A stretch of 64,000 bases of DNA from positions 4,526,001 through 4,590,000 of the forward strand of contig NW_020825288.1 of assembly GCF_003286085.1 (NCBI RefSeq), written 5' to 3'. The notes under the pieces are model-generated. The model had not been told where the DNA came from and searched no databases. It saw only the letters and a program-made list of their open reading frames with translations. Below are positions 13,501-26,800 of the stretch, piece by piece. The translations under genes and the position numbers were made by a program. The stretch's first letter is position 1; each line of letters begins with the position of its first letter. This DNA comes from Drosophila persimilis (lineage: Eukaryota > Arthropoda > Insecta > Diptera > Drosophilidae).

Positions 13501-16500
13501 ACAGGCCTCAAGTGCGTGGGTGGTTCAACGAATGAGTGAGTGATTCAAAGTGTTCCACAGTGAATGATATCTATTAGACAAGCAGCATTTCGCCTGAACA
13601 ACTCCAGCCATGTGGCATACTGTTAATTAATCAAATCAAGGCCATGACATAAAGCATACGCCGTGCCACGCCACGCCACGCTGATTAAGGAGGAGTCCCT
13701 TGTCCTGTGGCCGTTTGTGTTTCGCCTTCTGGAGAGTTATCAAGTGCTATATCACTGCTTGCAACACGGTCCGTTGAGTGCTGAATAATCCCTGATAAAA
13801 TTGCTTTGAAATCACATTTTAATTGGCTTCGAGACATCATTTATTGTCGCTATTTTAATTAAAAGTGCAGGCTGCAAAAGTTCCAGGAAAAATAAGTAGC
13901 AGAAAATAGCTGAATGATTAATTAAAATTTATGGTATAATTGTTTGCAAGGTCCCGTGCAGTCTTCATCGTGACATATAAATTATAGTATTTCTAGAAAA
14001 TGAGGAAAGAAAATAAAACCTAATGGATCTACTTTTATATAGAAAGAATAGTAATGTGCGTTAGATAATTGAATGTCATAACGAGAGCGGGAGCAATACG
14101 AATGTAATGGAAATAGAAAAACCTCGGCCCAAAAGCTCTGTCATGACAATGCAAGGCAATAATTTACTCAACTTGGCGTAAATTGAATTTATTGAATGCC
14201 AAAGCAGAAGCAGAAGCAGCTCAATTTGCCATTGGTTTACACTTGCCTCAAGGGTCAAAGGAAGACACTGAAATGTACTAAATTTTCGGTCATTTTCAAA
14301 TTTAGTTCGGGATTTATTTGCTGTCGGGGGGACGACGAATCGACACGAGACGAGACAGGTCCAGTGGCCGACGACTAGACGCATTGGCAAACTAATTTTA
14401 TAATTTATGTTATCGACGGCTTTTATTTGAAATTTATAGCCCCAAAGAAGCCTGCCTGTATTTGGACATTTGCATGGAGGATTGGCATCTCGATTGGGAT
14501 TGAGTTCGTTGGGTTGGGGCTTGAGTGAGAGGCGGACTGAACTTTGCCCTGGACGTGGCATCAATGTATGCGGCTCTAATGAATTTTTAAGCCACTAGCC
14601 AACTATTCACACACAAACACACACACATTTCAATTATTTGATTTGACTTCTTTTATTTGCTGCTCTTTCCTGCAGCACGAGACTGGAATTTAATTTGTGC
14701 CTGAGGTTCAAGCGCTTGCCAGCAATCTGTCAGTTACTCCAGGTCCAGGTTCAGGGCAGAAGTCACCAGCACCAGCAGCATCAGCATCACCGTCGCCGTT
14801 GCCGTCACAGTCACGGCAAATGGCCATAATAATGAAAACGGACAGTCGGGCCAGGGCCAATGGCAAAAGTGAAAGCGAAATAGGGCCAGTGGCAGCACAA
14901 TGGCTGCTTCGAATTGGCGAAATTGAATTTCACACCTCTCTGCACAGGATCAGGATAATGTGCTGCAGCTCGCTCTGGCACTGCCTTTGGCTCTGGCTTC
15001 GGCTCCGCAGCTTTGTTTATTTCATATTAGAAAGCAACTAAATGGAGCCACAAAAAACAGCACCGCGTCGCATATCGCCTGTCGGTACCACCTGCTTTTG
15101 TTAGATGATAGCGATGGCGATGAAAGTACAGCAGTCCAAGGACGCTTTTGCGGCAAGGACACAGCGCTCAAGGTAACAAAAGACATTGAATAATGTTGCC
15201 ACATGGAGCAGGTCGAACAATGCCTTCTAACAATAACAAAATATTGCCTACTACCCCAAAATATTTCGTGTATGCGAGATGGTTCCATTTCCGCGTGGCG
15301 TAGAGTAAACTATTACTCGACAGGCCCGACAGCACATTCCATATTTCATATTGCATTTAGTTCCTTTGTCCTTTGCCTGCATAGTGCCCTCCTGGCTCTT
15401 CTGCAGAGCCAAAAGAGACTGAGGAACTCAAAGTAAACTAAGTAAATATATGATGTTTATTCAAGCATTCTCAAAGTATTCCTCTGACTATCCCATGCCC
15501 GTCATCTCACGTACTTATGGGGTAGACACAGGTTGATAAAGCCCTTTGAAAGTATTTCTGGTACTTTGTTGAGATTTCACTTATAGCTATTGGATCATAC
15601 TATATCGAGTACTTCTAGGAAATTTACTTAGTTGCAAAATGAATAATGATAAGCATAATCATTTCTGAAGGTTGTGTGGTACTCCAATTTTTCTTTGACT
15701 CTTGTTAGCCAAGTATTTATTGAAGTGAAAGATGAATTCACTGGAGCAGAACCGATCTTTCCGAAAGATCACTTTCAATTAACATTATCCAAGGAAATAA
15801 AAAGTATTCCCTGTGCAGAATATTTTGATAGAGCCATTGCTTTCTTCCGGCTAATTTAAGAAACACTCCAGAGTTTGGCATTGAGTACTTTTTGAATAAT
15901 TGTCCCAACCGTGACGACTTAAAAATTGTGTGCTCTTTGTTGCAGACAGATTTCTGTCACCTCATGGGGATTCCCTGTAGCGGAATCCCGGCACCAACCA
16001 CATCCGTGCACAGGGCAACATAAATTTCGTGCTAAATGCGGCGCCAAGTCAACACTGAACCCGGGGCCGCAGCAAATGAAGTACTCGTACATTTTCGAGA
16101 ATTATTCCAGCGTAAATAATTCTAGAGGTAATTCGTATTTTTTCTCTTTGTCTGGAATTGGAGAAAAATCTCATTGTTCATCGTTGGCTGCCTGAGTTGC
16201 TTGAGGTTTGCGTCGGTTTGTCTTTTTGCCATTTGCCTTCTGTTTGTTGTGTGGCTCCGGATCCGGCTGTTCCCCTTATCCCTTATCGCACATTACTTTC
16301 CGGTTGTCTTTTGGTTGCCACTCGTACGCGTATTTGTTTGTGCCACTGCCCCTGCCACACAACATGTTTCCCTTTCATTGGTTTTTTTTTCTGGATGTAT
16401 TTGTGTATGTGTTTTGTTGTCCTTCAGGACACTTGAACTTTGAATTGATGTTTCAAATCGGTTGCAGAATAACCTATCAATAAAGAAGTTTAACTCCTTG

Positions 16501-19500
16501 TTTTATTCGTTTTTTTGTTTGTTTTAATCACGTCTTTAAAGTTATCTGAGTACAAGTTTAAAGATATGCCAAATATTTATCGTTCCTACCCCAAAGAATT
16601 TCTGTATATTTGGACGCAAGTCACCTGTTCTCAGCCACAAACATAACTTTGTTTTTATGTACCCCAATCAAAATTTATATGCAGAAATGTCAGAGGTGCA
16701 CCACACCACAGCCGACACTCCATGGCTACAGTCAGGATGTATCGTGCCGGCTATTAATAACAATTCTGGCACAACAGCCTACATAAATTCTCCATCTAAG
16801 TCGGAGTGCCCCCAAAAAATGTGTCGCTTGTGTGGGCGTGGCGGTCAGTGGGTGACCGCAGAGCGGGGCAAAGGGAATGGCCAACAGGACTGAGCCATCG
16901 GCATAGCAACTGCTGGGAAGGACTGTGACAACTGCAGTAACAGTAGCAGGAGCAGTCGGAAAAACACGAAGACCAGAGCCAGGAGCTGGCCGTCCGGCAA
17001 TAGCTAAAAGTGTTGCAGTCAACATAAATGGGTAAATATTTTTTGCATAAAAATAAGCGTGCAAGAAAAGGCTTACGGCGCATAGGGCGACAATGTTGTG
17101 TACCAGCATACCAGCGTCTTTCTACTCTTTGAGCTAACCCGTAGACACAGACAGGCTTTCTCGTGGGCTAACAGATACCCATAAAGGAAATGCCGACACT
17201 GAAACTTTTAGCTAGTCAGGTGAAAATCAATTAAAGTTGAAATCTACACCAAAAGTTTGGCGAGGATTCCAATTAAAACTTTAATGTATTCACACTGAAA
17301 CACTCCTTTTTCGTATAAATTATAAGAAGCAAGTGGGGAAGAGTTTAGGATATATCTACAGCTGTATACATCTGATAATGATAGTGTTAATGCCACGTCG
17401 AAAAGGACTTTTAGATATTCAGTATTTTATCAAAATATGCATTACTTTTAACTGTATAACATCTGAATACCTGTTCGTTTTAACTGGAAAAGTTGAATAC
17501 ACATTTATGCGATTCTTTATTGTTTTTAAAAAATATAACCACGAAGCGGTCAGCAATAACAACACTTTTTTGCTCCAGCTCATAATTGAACAAACACTTC
17601 CGAGGCACCTGGGAAAAAAGCGGCATAACTTTTTTGTGCAGCTGTCCCGAGAGTAAAATCAGGCAAAATAACAGCAACGTCATCTGGGCTATCATACGAA
17701 TGAGTATGGATACTGGAAGTTATATATGGAACATGAAATGAAAGAAATATTTTTGTAAAAAGGAACCACAGCTGACGCTGTGCGAGGACACGTATTCAGA
17801 CACACTCGTTCCTACCCGTACATATTTCTGTAGAGGGGATGACACAGATATATCTACGTGTCCTTGGCTTGTTATATGCTAATCCGAACATCAGGCAAAC
17901 ATTTGCGTTTGACAGCTCCAGGCGTTTGCTTTCAGCGCCTGATGAGACACTGACCAGAAAGAGAAACACAGAAGTACATAAGTAGGTGCAGGTCCTGGAC
18001 CAATCTCGGCCTCCATGCTGGAATGATAAATTGTTGCTCTCTTCGGGCTGACATATTTTTCGGGGTCTAGGCACACAGTGCAAAACAAAGGCCCCCAAAT
18101 TGTTGGCCTTGAAACGGTCAAAGGAGCTGACAAACTACGTATATTAGATATTCACACACACACTCAGAGACTTGCACACGAAGAAGTAAGTCTGTGGGAA
18201 AGTTTAGACAGGCGGCGGTTTATGTCGGGGCATTAATAATGTACAGGCAGCGGATGCGGCGGGGCTGCGTGGACCTGGGCGTGACCGCAGCCCCCGGTGT
18301 CCAGTGCAGGCATAATGTCTTGATTTATTCCTTTATAATATTACCCATTTGGCAGTCCCTTTGTGTTGGCACCCGTTGAAATTTTACTCCTTTGTAATCA
18401 CTTGCTCCGGTTCTATTCATTCATTAGAGATAATCTTATCGAGGAGCTCGCCCAAGTCACACTCGTTGAATATAACTCGTTCCTTACAAAATTCTAGTCC
18501 TTACAAAATGCTTCTTTTGGTCTCACTTTTTCACGAACTCTCGCTCGACCCACTCGATAAATATCGCTCGCTCTAGACCGCTTTGTGCCATACTTACGTT
18601 AGCACTCGCTGCAGACCCGACCCCCTCCCCTCTTTCGTTAGTATTCGCTTCAGACCTCCTCTTAAATTGTGACAGCTTCAACGGCTCTTAATGTGTCCTC
18701 GCCGTCCTGCTCATTGCGTTGGCATAAATTGCAGGAAAGTCCGCTATTGCAGTCAACATATTTCGTGGCTTGGTTTCATTTCCCGTCGTCTACAGCGCTT
18801 TGCCACCACATGGTCGCCCTTCCTTTTTGGCCTGTCTCATCTCTGGATGGCTCTACAAATTTGGCTCGCGGCCAAAAACTCTCCCTCCCCCTTTGCCGTG
18901 GCTCGTAATTTCTGTCGCTTTTGCGAGTTTATTATAAATATAAAAATGAAATGAAATAAAGAGCGAGAAATGTTACCATCAATAACTCTTCGTAGTTGTT
19001 GTCGACTCTGCAAAGTTGTATAAGGTTTACTTGTTGGCTTTCATATTCAATGTTCGGTAATGCTTTCTTTTGATGATTTTTTGACATGTTTGCTGGGTCT
19101 CAATTATGTCAGAAAATATGTATACGAGTGGTGGGAAAATAATTTAAAGCGGTTGCATGCCAGCATGCCAGCATGCCAGATACGTATATGTAGCTATAAA
19201 CATTGGATGCAACTATCCAATGGAAATATTTAAAGGGCCATTTCTTTGCATCAACAGCAAACATTGTGAGTGACATGCATCAACCCGGATCTTTGGAGCT
19301 TTAAACCGTTTGCCAGGATCCGAATCGATGGAGCGGCCGCTGCTGCTGCCTTTGCGGGCATGTCTGAGCGACAGGCATTACAACCAGCAACCGCACCAAC
19401 AACACAAACTACTCTCCGTCTGTCAATGGATTCTTTTTTGCAAAAATAGTTGCCGAAAATTGCCATCAGCCAGAAGCCAAAAGCCAATAAAGCCGCCCTG

Positions 19501-20801
19501 GAAACAGCATTTATTTCGAAATTCGAATATCAATCCGGAACATAAATTCAGCGGACAGGCAGCGGACAGTATCGGTGGCAGTAACTCTGGCCGAGATAGT
19601 GCCCACTGGCAGGATATTAACTGGCAGCAATGGCAGTAGGGAATTTTTCAGGGGCGCATTGAAAATTGGCCCGTAAAAACGAACTGTGTGGGAAATTTAC
19701 TTAAAATGAAGACTAATTGGAAATTCGTGTACGAGGCAGGGCTGTTGAACGTGTTTTGGCCAATGTCAACTACTTACGACCAGCCCAGAAAGTCCCCTAA
19801 AAGCCAAGCCACCTCGTCATCTACGAACAACTCGATGCCATCCTACCATGACGCCATTCGCATTTTAAACTCAATAAAGGCGTCAACATTTGCCATTTTC
19901 TGTTTGCCGATCCCTGGCAGCCATTCAGCCAGCAGGAGCCCCACCAGAGTCTTGTTCGAAAGTCCTTTTACTTTTTTGTGGGTTTCCTTGGGGGTTGTGG
20001 AACTGGCACTGATTATAAATTTTATTTACACAGGCGTCGAGCATCGGGAATTTGCGTTTATGGTCCGTATAACGAAATTGTCTACAAATTGTGGGAGTCC
20101 CCAGTCAAGTGGCGTATGCAAAGGACAGCGAGGGATGTCTGTGTGTGTTATCTGGGTTTATAGTTACTGTCAGGTTTTACTAGGGCAGTGTTACGGGATT
20201 GTTGAGGGACTTCCCGGTTGGAGTAGTGCTCAGCCCTGCTCAGCAGGGGAAATGTGTTCGGGAAATGATAGTCTGTTCGTGGGTGTGTTAATGGTGAATT
20301 AATGCTACTCTGAACAGGGATATGGGTGTTATAAAACCACAGTATTACAATACTATTAGAAGCTTTATTTAGAGGGTACTTCATTTTGGTATATCAACCC
20401 AAAGAATTTAAGAAACCATCTGTGGGCACTAATCCTATTCGAATAAAAAGGAACATTGCATGCAGGAAAATCGAATATCACTATATTTTGGTGTCTACGA
20501 GTATGGTATGCTTATAAGTAGTATGAAAAGCTTTAACTTATATGTACACCCCTGGGTCACGCATATTTAAGTCTGTCTGTCGCACTGAGAAGCGCGATAT
20601 GGCAGATTTTCAGGGGATAAGTGCATAGAACCTTTTTCGCAGCTTTAAGAAGAAAAGTACAGACAGCATCCATAGCCCTAATTGCTTCTGTAGACCTGGT
20701 AAATTGGGTGCGTAGCTTCCCCCTTCATTAGTCGAGCGCCCGCTCGGTGATGCATCGCTGATGGGGTTGATGACAGCGAGATACTGAATGTAATGATGTT
20801 A
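10561..20801. other. Gene-free stretch
   Basis: No coding exon could be supported on either strand. The content is typical fly noncoding DNA with poly-T runs, short triplet-rich patches (CAGCAG-type near 14757-14790) and a triple GCATGCCA repeat at about 19155-19179. A 204-codon open frame at 19688-20302 lacks any coding character that I can recognise. Confidence 0.45.
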
Positions 20802-20845
20802 CGCCATCGCCATCGCCATCGCCATCGCCATCGCCATCGCCATCG
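20802..20845. repeat. CGCCAT hexanucleotide tandem repeat
   Basis: About seven uninterrupted copies of the hexamer CGCCAT. It lies in noncoding DNA and is read as a simple repeat. Confidence 0.9.
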
Positions 20846-23800
20846 TTTGTGGACACAAGCAAACTTCCATCGCGCAGACCCTCTACATAAAGCCCGGAGC
20901 AAATCAAAGGGCAAAAGTGTACGAGTACAGTAAAAAGGCGTCAGAGGGAGAGATGCTGTTCGCCTTTTCGCACCGAACTGCTGAGATTTTGATGCAATTA
21001 ACCTGCGCGGCGGTCAACAGACTGTGTGCGTGTGGTTGAGTTGTTGTGTATGTGTGTGTGTAATTACATTTTGACCACTCCCCAGAAAAACCTTAACCGT
21101 GTTTACCTCTTCAGGTTTCATTAAACTCGTAAAATTTTCCCACAGGGCACAAATACAACAAAAACTCCAACAACAACTGGGTAAAACTGGCGGCTGTGGC
21201 TTTCAGTTTCAGTTAACGTCACGGCCGGTTCGGGCCCTCAAGTGCTTAACTCGTTTTAACCTCGTTTTCGCTGATGTTCAATGCAGCTGCTGTTGCTGCT
21301 GTTGTTCGTGCAGGTGCTTAAGCCTGTTTGGGCTTTTGTTTTTATGCTGAATGCATCATTTGCTGCTTGCTTTTACTACTTTTTGGCCAAAAAGGGCCGC
21401 CAACAGTCCACCATTCAATTATAAAGAAAGCCAGAGAATAAACTTGAAAAAAGGAAATGAATGCCAGAAATGTTATCCTCCCATTGAATTTAGATTGAAA
21501 TTACTGGCCTGCGATTTTCCGGTTTTCTTTTTGGCCGCAAGGCAATAAACTTGTGACCACAGAAGCTGTCAGAACCGGGCAAACATATAGCGTCACTTGT
21601 GCGGTGAATCGTGGCCTTACGTCATTAGCAGGGAATCATCATTAGTCGGCCACTAAACTTTTTGCCGGAATTTGCTATTTGGCGAAAACCATGAATTCAT
21701 TGATTTTCAGTGCCTATTTTTGCGGAGGCGCTGAATGGTAAATGTCCTTCATTTTTCCTGCATCCCCCACCTGCTCTGTTTCTGCACTATTTGCGGCAGC
21801 AAATCAACAGACACAGGGGCAAGGGCTGTGGCGTCGAAAAACCGTTGGATCTGCACTCGCACTTGTTTGTGGGCTGCCACCCAGTGGCATGGGCATTGGA
21901 GGCTACCGAGCTGTTGCCATGGTTCCAGTTGCAGCTACTGCAGTTTGCAGTTGGCTAATACCACAGCCGATGCGGTGGCCATTACGCACTTCCATTTTGC
22001 GTGCCCTTTTTCGGGGTGTTCGCGTTAGTCTAATGCAAATTTTGTGTCGCTTTCGGTGCTTATTTGCCACCAGATACCAGATACAATTTTGTTTGAACAG
22101 GAGGGGTGTTTATGCGATTAGCGTACAGATTTGGACGAACAGTTTACCCGGAAAAGGTATCCCACTGTCGAACCTTGGCGTAAAGCATAATAGCTCCCAC
22201 TTTTTGTTTGTTTTGCGAGATCGGTGTTTGCCCTGCATTTAATTTGTAATTTATGCACGATGTGTGTTACAGTGCGGTGGCGTTGCGTTTGCCACCTAAA
22301 CCGAATATGCGGTGCCACCTTTAGCCGTAACCAAAACCGTCAACACTCCTCTGTTGGGCCAAAACTTGCTGACTTTGATTGATGCCGAACTACTCACAGT
22401 CGGTGGGTTTGCTGATAACTCAATCTTGACTGATTGATTGATTGATTGGCAGAGTGACTGATGTGGGGTCCAAGGTAATTGAATTTCTTCTAGCTGCTAC
22501 CAATGAAAATAGTTTAATTGATTGAATCAGGACTGCTCCCGGCCCAGCCAACGTGTCGTATGCTTGATAATTACAAATCAAATTTGGCCAGTAATAAATC
22601 CGACACCCGTGTGTGAATGTTAATTAAATGTTCATACATACAATGACGTTGAATGACTGCCATTTATTTGGCAAGCCGCAATCAACAGGAATAATTCCAT
22701 GTTTGAACTGACTGCCGTGGGGTTTCCTTTGGCTTTCCTTTGACATCTGCCTCTGGCCACAATTAGAGCTCAATTATAATTGTTACAAAATACACTTGCC
22801 ACAACACTAATACACCCTTCATATCGTCTTCCTAAAAGACAAATGAGTCATAATTGGCCTAATTCAAATTTAAATTATGTTTAATAAATTAAATTTAAAC
22901 ATAACAACAACTGAGTTATGACCACCGATTACCGATCGCTGCTGTAAACACAGCTTATAGTGGAACTGGAAACGAGAGTTCTTATATGTCTTTATAGCCT
23001 TACATCGATTCGATTGCTTTCGTTTTCCATGGGGGCTTATCAGAACACCCCTCAAGACTATTAATAATCCTTGTCTCTAGTGTGCCGTAATTAAAAGCCA
23101 ATTAAATTCCATCACGCGTCCCAGTGGAAGTGCCAGGTGGCAGGACCCCTTTCAGATTGTGTTTTCCAAGCCGCAAAGATCCCAGCGCCAAAGAAGCAGA
23201 TAACAGCACAGAGGACACTGTTCTCCTTCAGCTTTAAGCCTATTTAACCCCAAGCCAGCCGAAGTTTGCCCTCAGCTTACAGAGTTCTTAAGCAACCGAT
23301 TAAAAATAAAATATATATATTGAAAGGATTTCGTCCGAGAAACAACTGATATCTATAGTAGATACGCACTTCACCTACATTTCCCGAGCTTCTGCTTAAG
23401 ATTTTTCAGGCCAGTCACTCAAAAAATTCTCTCTTGCGGGCAGGCAAGTGTTAATAATTACGCCTCCAGAGCACGCAGCGGAAGCTAGCGGCTGCCACGG
23501 TTCCGGTTGCCACATTTATTCCGGAAGGCGTTAATATTTCAGGAGTCACGACGCCGCCAACAACTTTCAATGACTGCGACGTGCTCACATTACCCTCTAC
23601 GGTAATTATTAAAGGTTAACTGAACCATAAAGAGCGTCGGGAGAGCAAAAATGATTAAAAATGTAAATGCCTTCTCGATTTTGAATGCAAATCAAATATG
23701 AAACCAAACACGCAATCCGAATTTTCACACACACACACGCGACCGCGAATGGCAGATGAAAGTATACATTTTTAAGTTATTCGCTCTTGAATTTCATTGG

Positions 23801-26800
23801 TATGAAAAACAGGAAACGATAAGCTGCCGTGCAGCCATGACAAGGTATTTGCGGATAACCTTAGATGGGTGATATATATTTAGAGTGGGAGTCCGGAACA
23901 AATTGCTGGTAACAATATTAATGGCGGCACAGGTGTACCAATTTGTTACAGCTGTGCGATAAAGTGTGCGGCCTGCCACTGCAATTAATATCACATGAAA
24001 TTGGCGTAAATTTACCCAATTTGCCAATCAGTAATTTACTTTTATCGTGAAAGCCATTTGGGTCATTAGGAATACATATACATACATATATGATGAATGG
24101 AGAGGGAAATGAAAGCGAATACATTAATAATATGAAAGGAATAAAGAGCACGAAAATTGCATTAGCAGGAAGGGAAATGTGAGGCTTATTCATTTGCAAA
24201 ATTAACCTATAATTTATGCAGAACTCTTCTCAGTGCCATAGGTTAAGTATTCTTAGTGTTGCCTTGGCCCCATCAATCCGACCTTGACAATGCAACCTTG
24301 ATAGATGCCTATCGTACCGAAATGCGGTTGTCAAGCCACAATCACAAAAGCCCAAATAGGACTTTACGAGCACATACAATCTGGTGGGAGATGCAGTAAT
24401 TAAATAAAATATTAACCATGCTCAAATCTCTGATTCAGTTGCAGTTTTTGCTCTAGCTCTCTCAGAGCCACGTCTCGAGTCTAGCTCTTGGCATTGCGGC
24501 TCGCCTTGATGAGTTTGTCAGTGGCAAACATATGTTGCCCCACACAAAGATACACTGCAACACACACACACACAGCAGCACTGTACCGAAATCCCAGCCA
24601 AATGCGCAACAAGGCAAATAGTCAAGGCAAACAAATTATGAAAAAAGCAACTAAGAAATGAGTAGTCGAAAAAAAAACCTCAGAAATATGCAGCTGACGA
24701 TGTTAATGTGGAAAAAATTTCCCTAGTTTTTTTTCTTGTAACATACGTACAGAATGCAGGCATGTTGCAGCCATTGAAGGTCATCTGTGAAAAGCGAATG
24801 TGCTCTATAAGGCAATGACGTCATCGGCGTGCTAATGCAAATGGTCGCCAGGGGGGCGGACATCTTGAGGGAGATGTCAAAGCACTTTTCCCACGTGTGA
24901 TGGTGTGTGTGTGTGTGTGCCATGCTAATGCAATTTTCCCCAAAAAAAGAGGAGTAGGTGTTAGAGGGTGGCATATATGCCATGGCCGGAAGTCAGCCAT
25001 AATTGCAGCATGGCTTTGAAGCCTCACATGCACTGGTATGTGTGTGTGTGTGTCGTCCTGCCCGTGCTGATTAGCAGAGCTGTGAGGGTGCTTAAATTAA
25101 CGTCAATCTTCATTTAAGTCCTGGCTTTCATTTTCATTGCAGTTGCTTTGTCATTTGTTGTACCGTTTTTGGGCTTTTCTTTTTTCGGGTACGCTGAATT
25201 TTGTTTTGGGGTTTTTTTTCCAATTTTGGCTTAGCTCCAAGAAATGTTTATGATTTTTCAGCAGCAAGCCAGCCATCCTGCCACAGTCCAATTAAAGTTG
25301 CTGTGTTGTCGCTGTCGACTTGGCGTGCGCCAGTTTTCATTTTCACTATGCGGCTGTTGCACGATACATTTTTTTTCTACCGTATGTTTCGTCATTTTAC
25401 TTATACGTTTTGAGACTAAAATTTAAATCGATACCACTTTTATTCGTCCAGTTATTGGGGAAAATTCTAAAAAAAGTGTCGGTGAAAAACGCATCGTTAT
25501 ACAGCAGATAACTGGTTGCCGTTGTTGCACAATTTTGGTGGCTGCAGTGCTGGAAAATTAGCATCTGTCGTCCAGGGCAGTCGGGCGTCTAGTTCTCTCG
25601 AGCTCCTTCATATTTCAGTGACCCGCCAAGTAATAATGCGCATACGCCTCGTTTCACGGCGTCCCACAAATTGAACTAAGCGCGTCGTCTGCTCGGCTTG
25701 CCGCATTTTCAATGCTTAAATGGGTTTCTTTGGAGGGAGAAAAATGGTAAAGTGATGGCAGAATAATTGTGTCATTATAATGTAGAGCAGCTTTAAGGGA
25801 AGGAGATTTTAATGGAGCTTGGAACGTTTCTTCATGAAAAAGTCTATTAAGGGGCAACAATATCGATTGGGTGTTAGTTGTTCGTACTTTCGTACTCCTC
25901 TCAACACATATGCACATTCTTTCAGCTGATAAGTAAGCGGCGCAAACACAAGCACACTAACATATAGACACTTGCACTCAGAGCCAACTGCTATTTGGGG
26001 GCGACACGCTTTTAATGCATTTCCTGCAAAAGCTTGCACCACTCGCCACTCGCACTTGCTCGGCAGCGCACTAAAGACTGCCTGGCGTGCCACACCATAC
26101 CACACCACACCACACACTCGGCGATATTCTTTTGAGAGTGTGCCATGAGCCACGAGCTCATTTCGTGTCACAGATTCTTGTTTATTTACCGGTTTAAGCA
26201 GCGTTCCCTTCTCTCTTTTCTTTCATGTTGCAAGCTTAAAGGAAAAATCGCAGCACGTGAACATGTCAAAGTGTTGCACGTTGGAGAGTGTGTGAGAATG
26301 TCTTACTTTAATGCAGCTCCAGACATATGCAAACGTTTTCCCAGTGCAGTACATCTACAACATCCATAATCATGCATCAGATGCCAGAGCAGAGGGGGCG
26401 CTAGGAGCTGCATTAGGAGTATCACCCAGAGAGAAGCATAACTAGAAGCATCAGCAGCATCTACTCGTATAGAGAGATCTTAGAGTCAATTCCAGAGCTG
26501 GCATAGAGAAATGGCCGACACTTAGAGGCCAAATGGAGCTGCTTAAAAACGTTGAATGGAGTATCTGTTACTTATTGACTTATATGTGCGATTTGTCTGC
26601 CAATCTTCTGCCTCTGATGATAAAATCAATAAGAGGATAAAATAAATTTCTAGAGTACTTTTGTGCAGCTCTCTTTTAGAATTTTTCTTCTTATCGCTGG
26701 CACAATTTACCCAAGCAAATCGTTTGCCTTTTTTATGCCCCATAATTTGGCTTTAATTAATTTTGGACAAAGCACAAACTTCTTGCACAAATTCCAGAAA

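Noticed and set aside
14697-15041. 114-codon Pro/Ser-rich open frame
   Set aside because: It arises from simple triplet-rich DNA and has no supporting signals.
19688-20302. 204-codon open frame on the plus strand
   Set aside because: No domain, no start context or splice support, and composition like the surrounding noncoding DNA; taken as chance.
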